From Niallia taxi (GTDB lineage Bacteria; Bacillota; Bacilli; Bacillales; Cytobacillaceae), in contig NZ_RZTZ01000003.1 in the NCBI RefSeq assembly GCF_004005475.1, positions 372,001 through 436,000 of the forward strand: DNA of 64,000 nucleotides, given 5' to 3'. Below the pieces are notes generated by a model. It did no database searches. It was not told where the DNA came from and saw only the letters and a list, made by a program, of their open reading frames with translations. Numbering within the stretch: the first letter of the stretch is position 1; each line of letters begins with the position of its first letter. This document shows positions 47,577 through 56,494 of this stretch, piece by piece. A program made the position numbers and the translations under genes.

Positions 47577-48755
47577 TTACTGTCCTTTCACCCAAACACG
47601 TCTAAACAATACAACACCAGCAAGAACAATCACAAGTCCGATCATTGTGTTTTGCAGGTAGTCGGATGCTGTGTTTGGCAGCTTTCCGCCTTTAACTGTT
47701 TTTTGAACAGCTTTTGTAGAAGCTTTAACAGGTGTTTCCTTCACAATCTTTTCTGCTTCCTGAAGGTCCTTACCTGTTTCATTGATTAAATCAGAACCAA
47801 ACAATTCTTTAGTAAGAATAACATCAGCAAGGAAATCTCCTTGTTTATTGTATAACTCAATAAGCAAGTCTGCTCCGTTTGTTGAAGTCATTGTCATCAT
47901 TGCTTGAATAGATAATGGCTGCTTCACACCATCCTTTACAAGATAATATTTCACATCAAGCTGGAAGATATCAAGCATATCGTTAGAAATATCCAAAAGC
48001 TCCGCAATTTGCTCCGCTGTCAGCTCGTCCGCAGATTCGAAGTCAGCAAATGCCATCATTCTATCACTTAAAGCTAATAATTGATCCTCAAAATCTGGGT
48101 TGTTCTCATAAACTGTCATGAAATGCTCAAACAATCTTTCCATCTCTTCATCTGTAAGCTGCAAAGATTGGAACAGCTCATCCATTTCTGCTTCTAAATC
48201 TGCACCGCCATTGATGTAATAGTCAACAGTGTAGTCAAGATCTTCGATATAATCATAGTAGTCAATAGACTCGTCAAACTGCTGTAGATATTCTTCTAAC
48301 TCTGCTTTAGAAGCAAAGCCATAATCATCCAACAGCTGCTGAAGATTTTCATCAGTAATTGGCGTACCATAGTCATCTTCTAAATAATAGCCTACAGTCT
48401 CATAAAGTTCTTCAGCAAAAATATAATATTCACTATCAAGAACGTCTTGTCCCTCTTCTATATCACCATATTCAACAAGAAGCTCATTTAATTCCTCTCT
48501 TGTTAAATCATAGTCTGTCATAATCGGTTTAATAGATTCCTCTGTTAACGGTGTTCCCAGCTCATCAACAGATTCGAAATAACTCATAGACCAATCTTTG
48601 CTTTTCAAATAATCAAGATAATCTTGTTTCTCCCAGCCTATTTCTGCTAAATATGCTTCGAAATCCTTATCATTAGATCCCATCGCAAATGAAGCCGCAG
48701 GCTGAAGGCTTAAAGCCAACAAAATAGCCGTTAATAAACATAGTAAACGCTTCAT
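47577..48755 (-). CDS. acidic LPNTA surface protein, sortase D substrate
   Basis: 392 residues. Signal peptide (MKRLLCLLTAILLALSL, cleavage after SFA). A very acidic helical body (about 25-260) contains about four related segments of the pattern GTPLTEESIKPIMTDYDLT / GTPITDENLQQLLDDYGF. A beta region and a basic linker follow. The C-terminal sorting signal is KLPNTASDYLQ, a hydrophobic span and RRVWVKGQ. It resembles the processed acidic surface proteins (LPxTA) that are always paired with a class D sortase. The partner gene follows directly. Confidence 0.92.
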   Translation of the reverse strand: MKRLLCLLTAILLALSLQPAASFAMGSNDKDFEAYLAEIGWEKQDYLDYLKSKDWSMSYFESVDELGTPLTEESIKPIMTDYDLTREELNELLVEYGDIEEGQDVLDSEYYIFAEELYETVGYYLEDDYGTPITDENLQQLLDDYGFASKAELEEYLQQFDESIDYYDYIEDLDYTVDYYINGGADLEAEMDELFQSLQLTDEEMERLFEHFMTVYENNPDFEDQLLALSDRMMAFADFESADELTAEQIAELLDISNDMLDIFQLDVKYYLVKDGVKQPLSIQAMMTMTSTNGADLLIELYNKQGDFLADVILTKELFGSDLINETGKDLQEAEKIVKETPVKASTKAVQKTVKGGKLPNTASDYLQNTMIGLVIVLAGVVLFRRVWVKGQ

Positions 48756-49273
48756 TGTTTCCCCCTGAATAATCTATATTTTTGTATTCAATTTATTATA
48801 CTTGCAGAAAAAGGGAATAGGAATAAAAATAATTTGTAAAAATAAAATATTTATGTTGCAATTTTACTAGAGTTCCATACCAAGTAAAAAAAGTATATTT
48901 TTTACAAAAACAACCTTAAGAGTATCCTTTTCCTATTGTTTAAAAAGCGAGGAAATCCAGTCAGGGTCAGAGGTAAATCTAGTAGCTTCTGTTTTGACTG
49001 CCTGCATTTGTAATCTCCATCATTTTAGTAAGTATATACTTCTTTCATTGAACATTTTCAATTTACCATATCAGCACAACTACTCCGTGAACACTTTTCT
49101 TTTAGTTGCATTGAACATTTTCAGACAACCAAGCATATTCTAACTCTTGAGCATAAAGAAAAGCCCCCAAAATGCTCGGAGCTTCTCAAAAAAATATTTG
49201 CACCTAATACGCCAAAATGACATAGAATACATCCTGGGCATAGGCAAATAACGCCAAAGTACATAGGAACCCT
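48756..49273. other. 518-bp gap with three 12-bp repeats
   Basis: No gene with a ribosome site. Three direct copies of TGAACAYTTTTC lie at 49049-49060, 49088-49099 and 49112-49123. They resemble the internal terminal repeats of the IS21-type element at 60263-62708. It must also hold the surface-protein promoter. Confidence 0.45.
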
Positions 49274-49420
49274 CTACCGGATACGTTGCCCTACATTGCT
49301 ATTCAGCTTTGCCAATTCAGACTCTAACAGGCTCATCAATTCCTTCATTGTTGCACCCTCATTGCCTTTATTGTATACACTCAGCAATAATGTCTTGAAT
49401 TCCTCTTTATTGTCAGCCAT
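49274..49420 (-). CDS. small soluble protein, unknown
   Basis: 48 residues, MADNKEEFKTLLLSVYNKG to the end, helical and charged, without membrane segment. GGAG lies seven bases before the ATG at 49420; an in-frame start at 49486 lacks a site. Family not recognised. Confidence 0.55.
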   Translation of the reverse strand: MADNKEEFKTLLLSVYNKGNEGATMKELMSLLESELAKLNSNVGQRIR

Positions 49421-49612
49421 GTGATCGCTCCATTTTGATTTATTTATTTCAAAAGGCAGGTCTAAACAGTAAATATTTAATATCATATGCCCGTTACAAG
49501 CGGAACGTTATCTTGTGATAAGCCCTTTCCTTTAACAATGTGCCTAATTCCCTTTTTCTTTCCCATATTTCTAGGCTGCTAAACTGGTAGCTTGCTCAAA
49601 TACAAGCAAAAA

Positions 49613-49656
49613 AACAGCAAATAATTGCCGCTTAATGGTGCGGGTAGTTATTTGCT
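49613..49656 (-). terminator. long hairpin terminator
   Basis: CAGCAAATAACT pairs with AATTATTTGCTG through a GC-richer middle (minus strand), followed by TTTTTTTGC. It overlaps the stop codon of the next gene. Confidence 0.7.
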
Positions 49657-49944
49657 GCTTTTTAGGTGACTTTTTTTCCGTTGAAGAATGACAAGTACAG
49701 AGGAAATGGTGAAGCCAATTAACAATGCAAGAACGGCAGCACCAATATAAAATGGGGCAGACGGCCAGTAGTGGTTTACATAGAAGATAAAACAGGACAC
49801 AACGAAAAGCACAGCTAAAAACAATTCAAACAATAAGGCAACAAACAGAAAAGCCAAGTACGGGATGATAATCCCTTTATGTGAGACATGCTGTAAAGTG
49901 ATGCCCTGCCACCAAAGCTCTCCAAGACGGCTGAAGCCTTTCAT
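49648..49944 (-). CDS. hypothetical two-span membrane protein
   Basis: 98 residues. An N-terminal part (MKGFSRLGELWWQGITLQ) is followed by two hydrophobic segments (about 28-55 and 63-86) and a basic tail KKSHLKSSK. ATG preceded by GAGGGTGATGG. Monocistronic with its own hairpin. Family not recognised. Confidence 0.6.
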   Translation of the reverse strand: MKGFSRLGELWWQGITLQHVSHKGIIIPYLAFLFVALLFELFLAVLFVVSCFIFYVNHYWPSAPFYIGAAVLALLIGFTISSVLVILQRKKSHLKSSK

Positions 49945-50024
49945 CTTCCATCACCCTCAATAATATTGTTCATTCATTGTATGTTGGGTTTGAGGGAGAT
50001 TTTCCTTAGTTGCTTTAAATTTTA

Positions 50025-50591
50025 TTAATTAATTTTTATTTTCAATATTTCTTCCACGCTTTGTCTATTTGTATCAAATATAATATAGACTTCGCTAATA
50101 TCTTCTACGGCACTCACTGCATCTACATCATTAAAGGATGCCTTTTCAGATAGTTCCTTAAGTGATGATAACTTATTTTTCACCCTAACAATGGAATCAT
50201 ACTCCATATATTTATATACAATTTCTAAATCAGAGCTTACTAGTTTATGATAAAAATGCTGTAAATCTTGTTGTATTTGCGAATTCCTAACAGAGCATTT
50301 CACATCAGATTCTGTTATGTTAGCAATCTCATCTAAAATATTTTCAGATGTATCGATTAGCTCTTCAAGAACATGCAATCTTTCTTTAGACACTTCTAAA
50401 AACTGGATAAAAATTCGTCGTTCTATTCTTTCCTTCACTATGTAGCATGTTAATAGTGTTGCTAGACAAGCCACTACAACGCCAACTATTCCGCCAACTA
50501 ATACATTAAGTATGTAAAAAAGCATCCATATCCAACATAAAAGAAGAGTAAAAATAATTGCATATCCCTTATAGGATCTCATTTTTCTCAA
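50025..50591 (-). CDS. hypothetical membrane-anchored coiled-coil protein
   Basis: 188 residues. Two short N-terminal spans (about 10-28 and 30-48) and a helical cytoplasmic part with heptads (ERLHVLEELIDTSENILDE). Very AT-rich. AGGTGGT precedes the start. No family recognised; the two-span plus coiled-coil layout is only a description. Confidence 0.55.
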   Translation of the reverse strand: MRKMRSYKGYAIIFTLLLCWIWMLFYILNVLVGGIVGVVVACLATLLTCYIVKERIERRIFIQFLEVSKERLHVLEELIDTSENILDEIANITESDVKCSVRNSQIQQDLQHFYHKLVSSDLEIVYKYMEYDSIVRVKNKLSSLKELSEKASFNDVDAVSAVEDISEVYIIFDTNRQSVEEILKIKIN

Positions 50592-50878
50592 TTTACCACC
50601 TCCTGCGTTTATACTTTTAGTAGAATATTGAACTTAATACAAATTATAACATTTTTGTAATCGTTTCTTCATTTGATTTCTCCTTCTATTAAACTAAAAA
50701 GTCATGCGATTATATGTTGGACGATTTATTACTGGCGACCCAATATAAAGCATGCTAATAAAGACATTGGTTACTATGCTACCATGCTTCTGTAGAATAA
50801 TGTCGAACTTTTTTTCTTTATCTAAGTAACTATTTAACGTATGATTAATACTGTGACAAAATACCTATAGGAGATTAT

Positions 50879-51007
50879 ATGTTGAATTCTATAAAAGACA
50901 ATCAAGAGCTAGATACCGATTGGATAGAATTGATTACATATGCTAAGGAGATAGGTATGTCCATAGATAATATTAGAAAGATTCTCACTATACTTAAACC
51001 TTCTTAA
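50879..51007 (+). CDS. sinI: SinI-like antirepressor
   Basis: 42 residues: MLNSIKDNQELDTDWIELI, then YAKEIGMSIDNIRKIL and a short tail. LDxDWIELIxxAKExGxSxxxIRKIL matches the SinI domain (B. subtilis SinI has LDQEWVELMVEAKEANISPEEIRKYL), which binds SinR and lifts repression of matrix genes. GGAG precedes the ATG by five to six bases, and a strong terminator follows. It stands alone: no sinR is adjacent and no complete SinR is in the window. Four GTTCTYT-type boxes occur 6-8 kb downstream. Confidence 0.85.
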   Translation: MLNSIKDNQELDTDWIELITYAKEIGMSIDNIRKILTILKPS

Positions 51008-51045
51008 GGTTCTTTTTAGCATAATAGTCAATCACCAACTGCTTG

Positions 51046-51078
51046 CTCTCCCTTCCATAAGGAAAGGAGAGTTTTTTT
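51046..51078 (+). terminator. terminator of the sinI-like gene
   Basis: Stem CTCTCCCTTCC/GGAAAGGAGAG with a four-base loop, then a seven-T run. Confidence 0.88.
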
Positions 51079-51100
51079 ATTTATGTTTCATAACGCATTG

Positions 51101-51130
51101 AAAAAAGCAGGAAGATTATCTCCTGCTTTT
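51101..51130 (-). terminator. terminator of the PTS-aldolase operon
   Basis: Stem AAAAGCAGGA/TCCTGCTTTT with a ten-base loop followed by T-rich sequence on the minus strand, about 70 bases after the last stop. Confidence 0.8.
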
Positions 51131-51197
51131 ACTGTTATTATTTTTGTGACTTTTTTCACAAATGTTAGTCACTTTATATAAGTCCTTTTATTATTAC

Positions 51198-52097
51198 TTA
51201 AAGCTGGGCCGTTCTCCACGCAAGTACATTTTCAGTTCTATACACATCTGCCTTATCCACTGACTGAAACAAATTCATTTTATATTGAACAACTTCTTTT
51301 GCCGCATCAATGCAATCAGGATAAATCGCGTTTGGATCCCATAGCTCTGTTTCTGCCAGTATTTCACGGCATTTTTTGTAGAAAGCATATTTGTAGTCAG
51401 ATGAGATATTGACCTTTTGAATACCGATTTTAACAGCTTCGGCGATTTCTTCATCTGGATTGGCAGAGCCGCCATGCAGTACGAGCGGGATATCAACAAC
51501 CTCTTTAATTTGGCGCAAAATATCCATGTGCAGCTGTGGCTTCATGTCCTTCGGATAAATGCCGTGGCAAGTTCCAATAGCGACTGCCAATGTGTCTACA
51601 CCAGTGCTTTCCACGAATTCCTTTGCATCCTCTGGTCTTGTGTAAATAACCTCTGTCACGCCGCCTTCAATCGTTGTGCCAGTATTGCCGATTGTTCCAA
51701 GCTCTCCTTCTACAGAAACACCAAGGGGATGGGCGATATCGACAATTTGCTTCGTAATCCTGATATTCTCTTCAAGTGGCAGAAGGGAGCCGTCAATCAT
51801 AACAGAGCTGAAGCCAACATGGATTGCTCTCATGATATTTTCCACACTGTCTCCATGATCGAGATGAAGTACAAATGGGACATGGCTATTTTTAATGCGC
51901 GCAAGCACATAATGGAAGAAATCATCCTTTGTAAAATCAAGCTCTGTCGGGTGGACTGCGATAATAGCTGGCGAATTGTTCTTCTCTGCCTCTTCCACAA
52001 CAACTCTTAAGAAATTACTATCTGCCACATTAAAGGCTCCTACCGCAAATTGATGCTCCTGTGCCACTTCTAATAACTGCTTCATGTTTACTAACAT
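51198..52097 (-). CDS. class II ketose-bisphosphate aldolase (first paralogue)
   Basis: 299 residues, TIM barrel of the fructose/tagatose-bisphosphate aldolase class II family. Zinc ligands lie in VLHLDHGDS, GTCHGIY and LVLHGGSANP, with VEGELGTIG and the phosphate-binding VNISSDYK. Cleaves a ketose phosphate to DHAP and an aldehyde. Last gene of the PTS operon, directly after a second aldolase to which it is clearly but distantly related. AGAGGAG precedes the ATG. The exact sugar cannot be read from sequence. Confidence 0.9.
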   Translation of the reverse strand: MLVNMKQLLEVAQEHQFAVGAFNVADSNFLRVVVEEAEKNNSPAIIAVHPTELDFTKDDFFHYVLARIKNSHVPFVLHLDHGDSVENIMRAIHVGFSSVMIDGSLLPLEENIRITKQIVDIAHPLGVSVEGELGTIGNTGTTIEGGVTEVIYTRPEDAKEFVESTGVDTLAVAIGTCHGIYPKDMKPQLHMDILRQIKEVVDIPLVLHGGSANPDEEIAEAVKIGIQKVNISSDYKYAFYKKCREILAETELWDPNAIYPDCIDAAKEVVQYKMNLFQSVDKADVYRTENVLAWRTAQL

Positions 52098-52126
52098 TGC
52101 CTCTCCTCTTTCCGTTTAGAATTTTT

Positions 52127-52981
52127 TTATAATGATTTACCTGTAGATTCAGCCATGTCGATATAATATTTGACCATTTCCTTGCCAGCATCGACTGTTC
52201 CTTGTATAAGGCGGACATAATCGATATTTTCATTATCCTTCAAGTATTCTTGGATGCTATTTACTTGTGCCTTCATAAAGTCAGAGCCAACGTTAATTTT
52301 GTTGATGCCAAGAGCAATCGACTTCTTTATATTAGCTTCCCCGCAGCCTGACCCACCGTGCAGAACAAGGGGAATATTTGTTTCTGCCTTGATTTTCTCG
52401 ACAATGTCAAAGCGGAATGGCGGTACATAGCCATCTGGATAGTCGCCGTGGCTTGAGCCATAAGAAATCGCCAGTGCGTCAATTCCTGTCCGTCTTGCAT
52501 ACTCAATCGCTGCATCTGGATCTGTATACATTTCATCACTAGTCAGATTATTGCGGGAAACAGAGCCGATATTGCCAATTTCCCCTTCTACACTAGCATC
52601 ATAGGTTTGAGCAAACTCAACCATCTTTTTTGTAATCTCAATGTTTTGTTCAAGAGGATATGCTGACGCATCCATCATGACACTTGAAAAGCCATCTCTT
52701 AAGCATCTTTTCACAAAGCCTACATCCTTGCCGTGGTCGAGATTAACAGCAACCTCCACACTTGCACTCCGAGCCATTTCAATGATTGGACGCGTCAGCA
52801 GGTTACTGCCAAGATGTGCCTGCAAATGGTCTTGCAGCAGATCAATGATGACAGGCGCCCGTAATTCTTGAGCAGCAAGTATAACTGCCTTTGCTGTTTC
52901 TAAATTGAAGCAATTGATGGCCATCACCGCGTACTTTCCTTTGTTGGCACGCGCCAGCATGCCTTTCATGGAAACATACAT
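52127..52981 (-). CDS. class II ketose-bisphosphate aldolase (second paralogue)
   Basis: 284 residues. Zinc ligands in VAVNLDHGKD, ISYGSSHGDYP and LVLHGGSGCGE; VEGEIGNIG and INVGSDFMKAQ complete the active site. Of the GatY/KbaY size class. GGAGG precedes the ATG. It lies between the IIC gene and the other aldolase, and the two may have different substrates or form one enzyme. No phosphofructokinase-type or isomerase gene is present. Confidence 0.9.
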   Translation of the reverse strand: MYVSMKGMLARANKGKYAVMAINCFNLETAKAVILAAQELRAPVIIDLLQDHLQAHLGSNLLTRPIIEMARSASVEVAVNLDHGKDVGFVKRCLRDGFSSVMMDASAYPLEQNIEITKKMVEFAQTYDASVEGEIGNIGSVSRNNLTSDEMYTDPDAAIEYARRTGIDALAISYGSSHGDYPDGYVPPFRFDIVEKIKAETNIPLVLHGGSGCGEANIKKSIALGINKINVGSDFMKAQVNSIQEYLKDNENIDYVRLIQGTVDAGKEMVKYYIDMAESTGKSL

Positions 52982-52999
52982 AAGCTTTTTCCCTCCTGA

Positions 53000-54088
53000 T
53001 TAGAATGAGATTTTAATATCAGATAAATCCATTTCCTCTTCCTCTGTTGTTTCCTCTTCCGCTTTCTCAACAGGCTCCTTCTTCCAGAAGAACAGCATCA
53101 AGCCTGTTACGACAGAACCAATCAGCAATGCCAGACAGAATAGGATTGGATGATTCATTGCCGGTACGATGAACATACCGCCAGATGGCACTGGTGAGCC
53201 CACACCCCACAGCATCGAGAATCCCCCGCCAACAGCGGCCCCGAGTGTACAGGAAACTACGACTCTGACAATATCAACCGCAGCAATCGGGATAACACCT
53301 TCTGTAATCATACAAACTCCCATTGGAAAGGCGATTTTAATATTATCCTCTTCTGATTTCGTATATTTTTTCTTTTTCAAGGCTTTAGATAATACCCATG
53401 AAATCGCCACACCGAATGGAGGCACCATTGATGCTAATATTTTAACTGCCTCTGGCTCGTATATTCCTTCAAGTAACAGACCATCGGCAAAAAGGGAAGC
53501 GACTTTATTGACTGGACCACCGAAGTCAAAGGCTGCCATGCCACCTAAGATTGCTCCAAACAAGAAGCGCATCGAGCCCTGCATACTTGTTAAGAATGCT
53601 GTCAGTCCATCTGTCGCCCAGACAATTGGCACCCCTAGCACGAAGAACATAAGGAGACCAACGACCAGACTTGAGATGAGCGGAATAATCATCATCGGCA
53701 TAAGTCCCTCTGCCCATCTCGGCACCTTCAAATTATTCTTCAAGAAGAGAACGAAATAACCAACGATAAAACCGCCAAGCATACCACCCAAGAACCCAGC
53801 ACCAATTGCATTTGCGATAAGACCCATCAGCAGGCCTGGTGCTATCCCTGGTCTATCTGCAATGGAGTAGGCAATTGCCCCAGCTATGACCGGAGCAAGC
53901 AAGCCCATTCCTAAAACACCTAAAGAGACAAGAGCAGACGGGATTGAAAATGCTGCTTGGTAATTTTCAATGACTGTCCCGCCTGTCAGATTTCCGATGG
54001 CAATTAGCAGCCCTGATGCTACTACTAATGGAAGCATATAGGATATAGCAGTTAATGCATGCTTTTTAATTTGCAGTTTTTTCAGCAT
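53000..54088 (-). CDS. PTS fructose-family EIIC permease
   Basis: 362 residues, about nine or ten spans. The N-terminus KKHALTAISYMLPLVVASGLL is typical of fructose-family IIC, and FGGPVNKVASLFADG is the substrate loop. The charged C-terminal tail (about 330-362) carries no IIB domain. Works with the separate IIB and IIA proteins just upstream. The substrate is a fructose-like hexose or related sugar. Confidence 0.92.
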   Translation of the reverse strand: MLKKLQIKKHALTAISYMLPLVVASGLLIAIGNLTGGTVIENYQAAFSIPSALVSLGVLGMGLLAPVIAGAIAYSIADRPGIAPGLLMGLIANAIGAGFLGGMLGGFIVGYFVLFLKNNLKVPRWAEGLMPMMIIPLISSLVVGLLMFFVLGVPIVWATDGLTAFLTSMQGSMRFLFGAILGGMAAFDFGGPVNKVASLFADGLLLEGIYEPEAVKILASMVPPFGVAISWVLSKALKKKKYTKSEEDNIKIAFPMGVCMITEGVIPIAAVDIVRVVVSCTLGAAVGGGFSMLWGVGSPVPSGGMFIVPAMNHPILFCLALLIGSVVTGLMLFFWKKEPVEKAEEETTEEEEMDLSDIKISF

Positions 54089-54101
54089 AGAAAAGACCCC
54101 T

Positions 54102-54419
54102 TCACTGGTTTTTGTTTAATTCAGCTTCAATCTTTTTGTATAACTGCTTTGGTGCTTTTATGGCAATATGTGTCGGCACCTCGATAATTCGTTTGCCTTT
54201 GAACCTCTCCTTTCCACTTACCTTAATATCTGCGGCAATGATAACAAGATCAGCCTCCTGTATCTCTGTTGCAGTAAGCTCATTCTCGATTCCGATTGTA
54301 CCTTGTGTCTCAATCCGGACCTTATGGCCAAACTCCTGCCCTGCCTTAATCAGCTTTTCCCTCGCGATATACGTATGAGCGATACCAGATGTACAAGCAG
54401 AAATTCCAACAATATTCAT
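54102..54419 (-). CDS. PTS fructose-family EIIB
   Basis: 105 residues. The phosphocysteine is in GISACTSGIAHTY near the N-terminus, as in fructose-type IIB. Accepts phosphate from IIA and passes it to the sugar bound by IIC. RBS GGAGG; 15 bases after the IIA stop. Confidence 0.93.
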   Translation of the reverse strand: MNIVGISACTSGIAHTYIAREKLIKAGQEFGHKVRIETQGTIGIENELTATEIQEADLVIIAADIKVSGKERFKGKRIIEVPTHIAIKAPKQLYKKIEAELNKNQ

Positions 54420-54434
54420 AACCTATTCCTCCTA

Positions 54435-54911
54435 TCAATTGTTTTCAGCAAAGATTTCAATGAACTCCCTTTTCGTCTGCAGCGTTTGAAACTTTTCAAT
54501 TTTCTCCTCATCAGCAAGGAGCACAGCAACCTTTTGAAGCAGCTTAATATGCGTTGTTGTCTTGTCGCTATTCTTGACAGCAAACAAAATAATAATATTG
54601 ATTGGTCCTCCATCAAGAGACTCCCACTCTATTTCCTTATTTGTCCTGCCAATCGCAATCGATGTTTTCTGGACGGAATCCGATTTGCCATGAGGAATGG
54701 CAATGCCTTTTTCTAAGCCAGTCGGTCCAGCACTTTCCCTGTAAAGGACATCCTCTATAAAAGCTGCTTCATCTGTCACGCAACCGTTTACAAATAGTAG
54801 ATTGGTTAATTCTGCAATGACGCCAATCTTTGTCGTCGACTTCAAGTCGAGACTGATTAAATCCTCTGTCACTACCTTCGTAAAATCTAGATCATCCATT
54901 TGTACATCCAT
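54435..54911 (-). CDS. PTS fructose/mannitol-family EIIA
   Basis: 158 residues. The phosphohistidine is in GIAIPHGKSD (about residue 75), with the typical GPTGLEKG segment before it. Receives phosphate from HPr. GGAGG precedes the ATG by seven bases. Second gene after the regulator, with which it is probably co-transcribed. Confidence 0.93.
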   Translation of the reverse strand: MDVQMDDLDFTKVVTEDLISLDLKSTTKIGVIAELTNLLFVNGCVTDEAAFIEDVLYRESAGPTGLEKGIAIPHGKSDSVQKTSIAIGRTNKEIEWESLDGGPINIIILFAVKNSDKTTTHIKLLQKVAVLLADEEKIEKFQTLQTKREFIEIFAENN

Positions 54912-54941
54912 CTTAATCCTCCTATTACTTGAGTACTGTCA

Positions 54942-56438
54942 TCATCTATTACAGATAATCACCTGATTTTTATAGTAATCCTTAATAAACTGGTCAATCT
55001 TGTACTTATCATCTTCATTTAATATTGGACTGACAAGAATGGTCGGCTTGTCGCTGATGCTATGCTGCTTGACTGTTGAGATGACAAGCTCAACATCATC
55101 ATAATCAGACTGCTTAATGCGCTCTTGAGCGATGATTTTATTAATGTGAATATTCGGAAAGTTTTTCCTGATTTTTTCACTCAGCAAATGAGATGTGCCA
55201 ACTCCACTCGTGCATTCAATTAGAATCGGAATCTGGTTCGCAAAGCGGTCATCATAGGAAATTTGAAAATAGAGAGTAATATAGCCAATCTCTTCATCTG
55301 TTAAATGCTTATCATAAATGCTTTCTTCCATTAGCTCATTAGCCGAAAATTTAACAAGCTGAAAGATATTCGAGAAGTTTGATTTAATGGATTTCAAAAT
55401 TGGATTAATAATATAAATTTGATGATTAAGTCGGTAAACCATGGAGTGAAGATGCATCGTCAATCTTTCCCGCAAGTCCCTGTCCTCTGTAAACCGGTAG
55501 CCGCTATTTTTCGCAACCCTTAAAATCAGCTGGTCTGCCAAGGTAATAACCTGGCTGTTCAAGACAACCTCTGTTTGCTGATTAAGCAGGAAGCGGGAGT
55601 TGAGCTTATACGCTTTTAAAATATAGTAGAGATTCAGCATTTCATTTTGCTTCAATTGGAAGGAATACTGCTTTTCTAGCTTTCGGGCTAATGCGATAGT
55701 CATCGGATAAATGGCAGAATTAGTATCTATTAGTTCATAAATCATTTCTTCATTCGGAAACGGCTGAAGCTGGTGTGTCTGTTTTTCAACAATAGCTAAT
55801 AGCGAACAAAATAAGGTTAAATAATAGGGCTGATCCAACAGCAAGTCCTGTTCCTCCTGAAACTCATGGAGAATTCGCTTAATTTCACCCAGTTTGCTGT
55901 TCCTCACTTGGATGTCCTTAATGGAATCAGGAATATCATACTGACAAAAGAGATCACCTATTTGCGTTAAATAGCTTTCAATAATAACAGCCATCAGCCG
56001 GTAAAGAGAGAACTGATCACCATTAATAAAGGTTCCTTCGTTCGTGCGCGACAGCTTGATATTATAAGGAGCCAGCTTCCTCTCAATATGCTTAAAGTCA
56101 TTCAAAATCGAGCTTTGGCTGACAAAATACCGCTCCGATATTTTCTGAATCGAGGTCTTACAAGGAGCGATGGAAAGAAGAAACAACAGCAAATCCAGCC
56201 GCCTCTCATCAGGATGCTCAAACTGATCACTAAGAGAAACACTATCCACTTCCTCAAGCAAATAGCCATTATTCTCCTTTTTCGTCAGCCTGTAATCAGA
56301 GCAATTATCCGCAATATCCTGCATATCACGATAAATCGTTTTCCTCGACACAGACAGCCTCACTCCCAATTCAGAAGCCGTCACAAACTTCCTTTCCCCA
56401 AGCAAAATATCAATGATTTCACATTGACGCTTATTCAT
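54942..56438 (-). CDS. PRD-containing transcriptional activator, MtlR/LicR type
   Basis: 498 residues. N-terminal HTH (GERKFVTASELGVRLSVSRK), a second HTH-like part (YFVSQSSILNDFKHIE), two PRD modules (about 190-400) and a C-terminal EIIB-like domain with Cys in LIECTSGVGTSHLL. The usual C-terminal EIIA domain is absent, so the operon's own IIA or HPr may phosphorylate the PRDs. First gene of the operon; the promoter region carries a CRE-like site. GAGGTGATGG precedes the ATG. Confidence 0.92.
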   Translation of the reverse strand: MNKRQCEIIDILLGERKFVTASELGVRLSVSRKTIYRDMQDIADNCSDYRLTKKENNGYLLEEVDSVSLSDQFEHPDERRLDLLLFLLSIAPCKTSIQKISERYFVSQSSILNDFKHIERKLAPYNIKLSRTNEGTFINGDQFSLYRLMAVIIESYLTQIGDLFCQYDIPDSIKDIQVRNSKLGEIKRILHEFQEEQDLLLDQPYYLTLFCSLLAIVEKQTHQLQPFPNEEMIYELIDTNSAIYPMTIALARKLEKQYSFQLKQNEMLNLYYILKAYKLNSRFLLNQQTEVVLNSQVITLADQLILRVAKNSGYRFTEDRDLRERLTMHLHSMVYRLNHQIYIINPILKSIKSNFSNIFQLVKFSANELMEESIYDKHLTDEEIGYITLYFQISYDDRFANQIPILIECTSGVGTSHLLSEKIRKNFPNIHINKIIAQERIKQSDYDDVELVISTVKQHSISDKPTILVSPILNEDDKYKIDQFIKDYYKNQVIICNR

Positions 56439-56480
56439 GAATTTCCATCACCTCGTTTCTATGCTCTTATCTTACCAACG

Positions 56481-56494
56481 TGTAAGCGGATACA
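56481..56494. promoter_or_regulatory. catabolite-responsive element (CcpA site) of the PTS operon
   Basis: TGTAAGCGGATACA matches TGWAANCGNTNWCA at 13 of 14 positions. It lies 43 bases before the regulator ATG. Its last two bases are the first two of the 46-bp repeat. Confidence 0.7.

Noticed and set aside
51417-52010. 197-residue plus-strand frame opposite the aldolase gene
   Set aside because: It is the mirror of a well-supported aldolase; no ribosome site and an unnatural composition.
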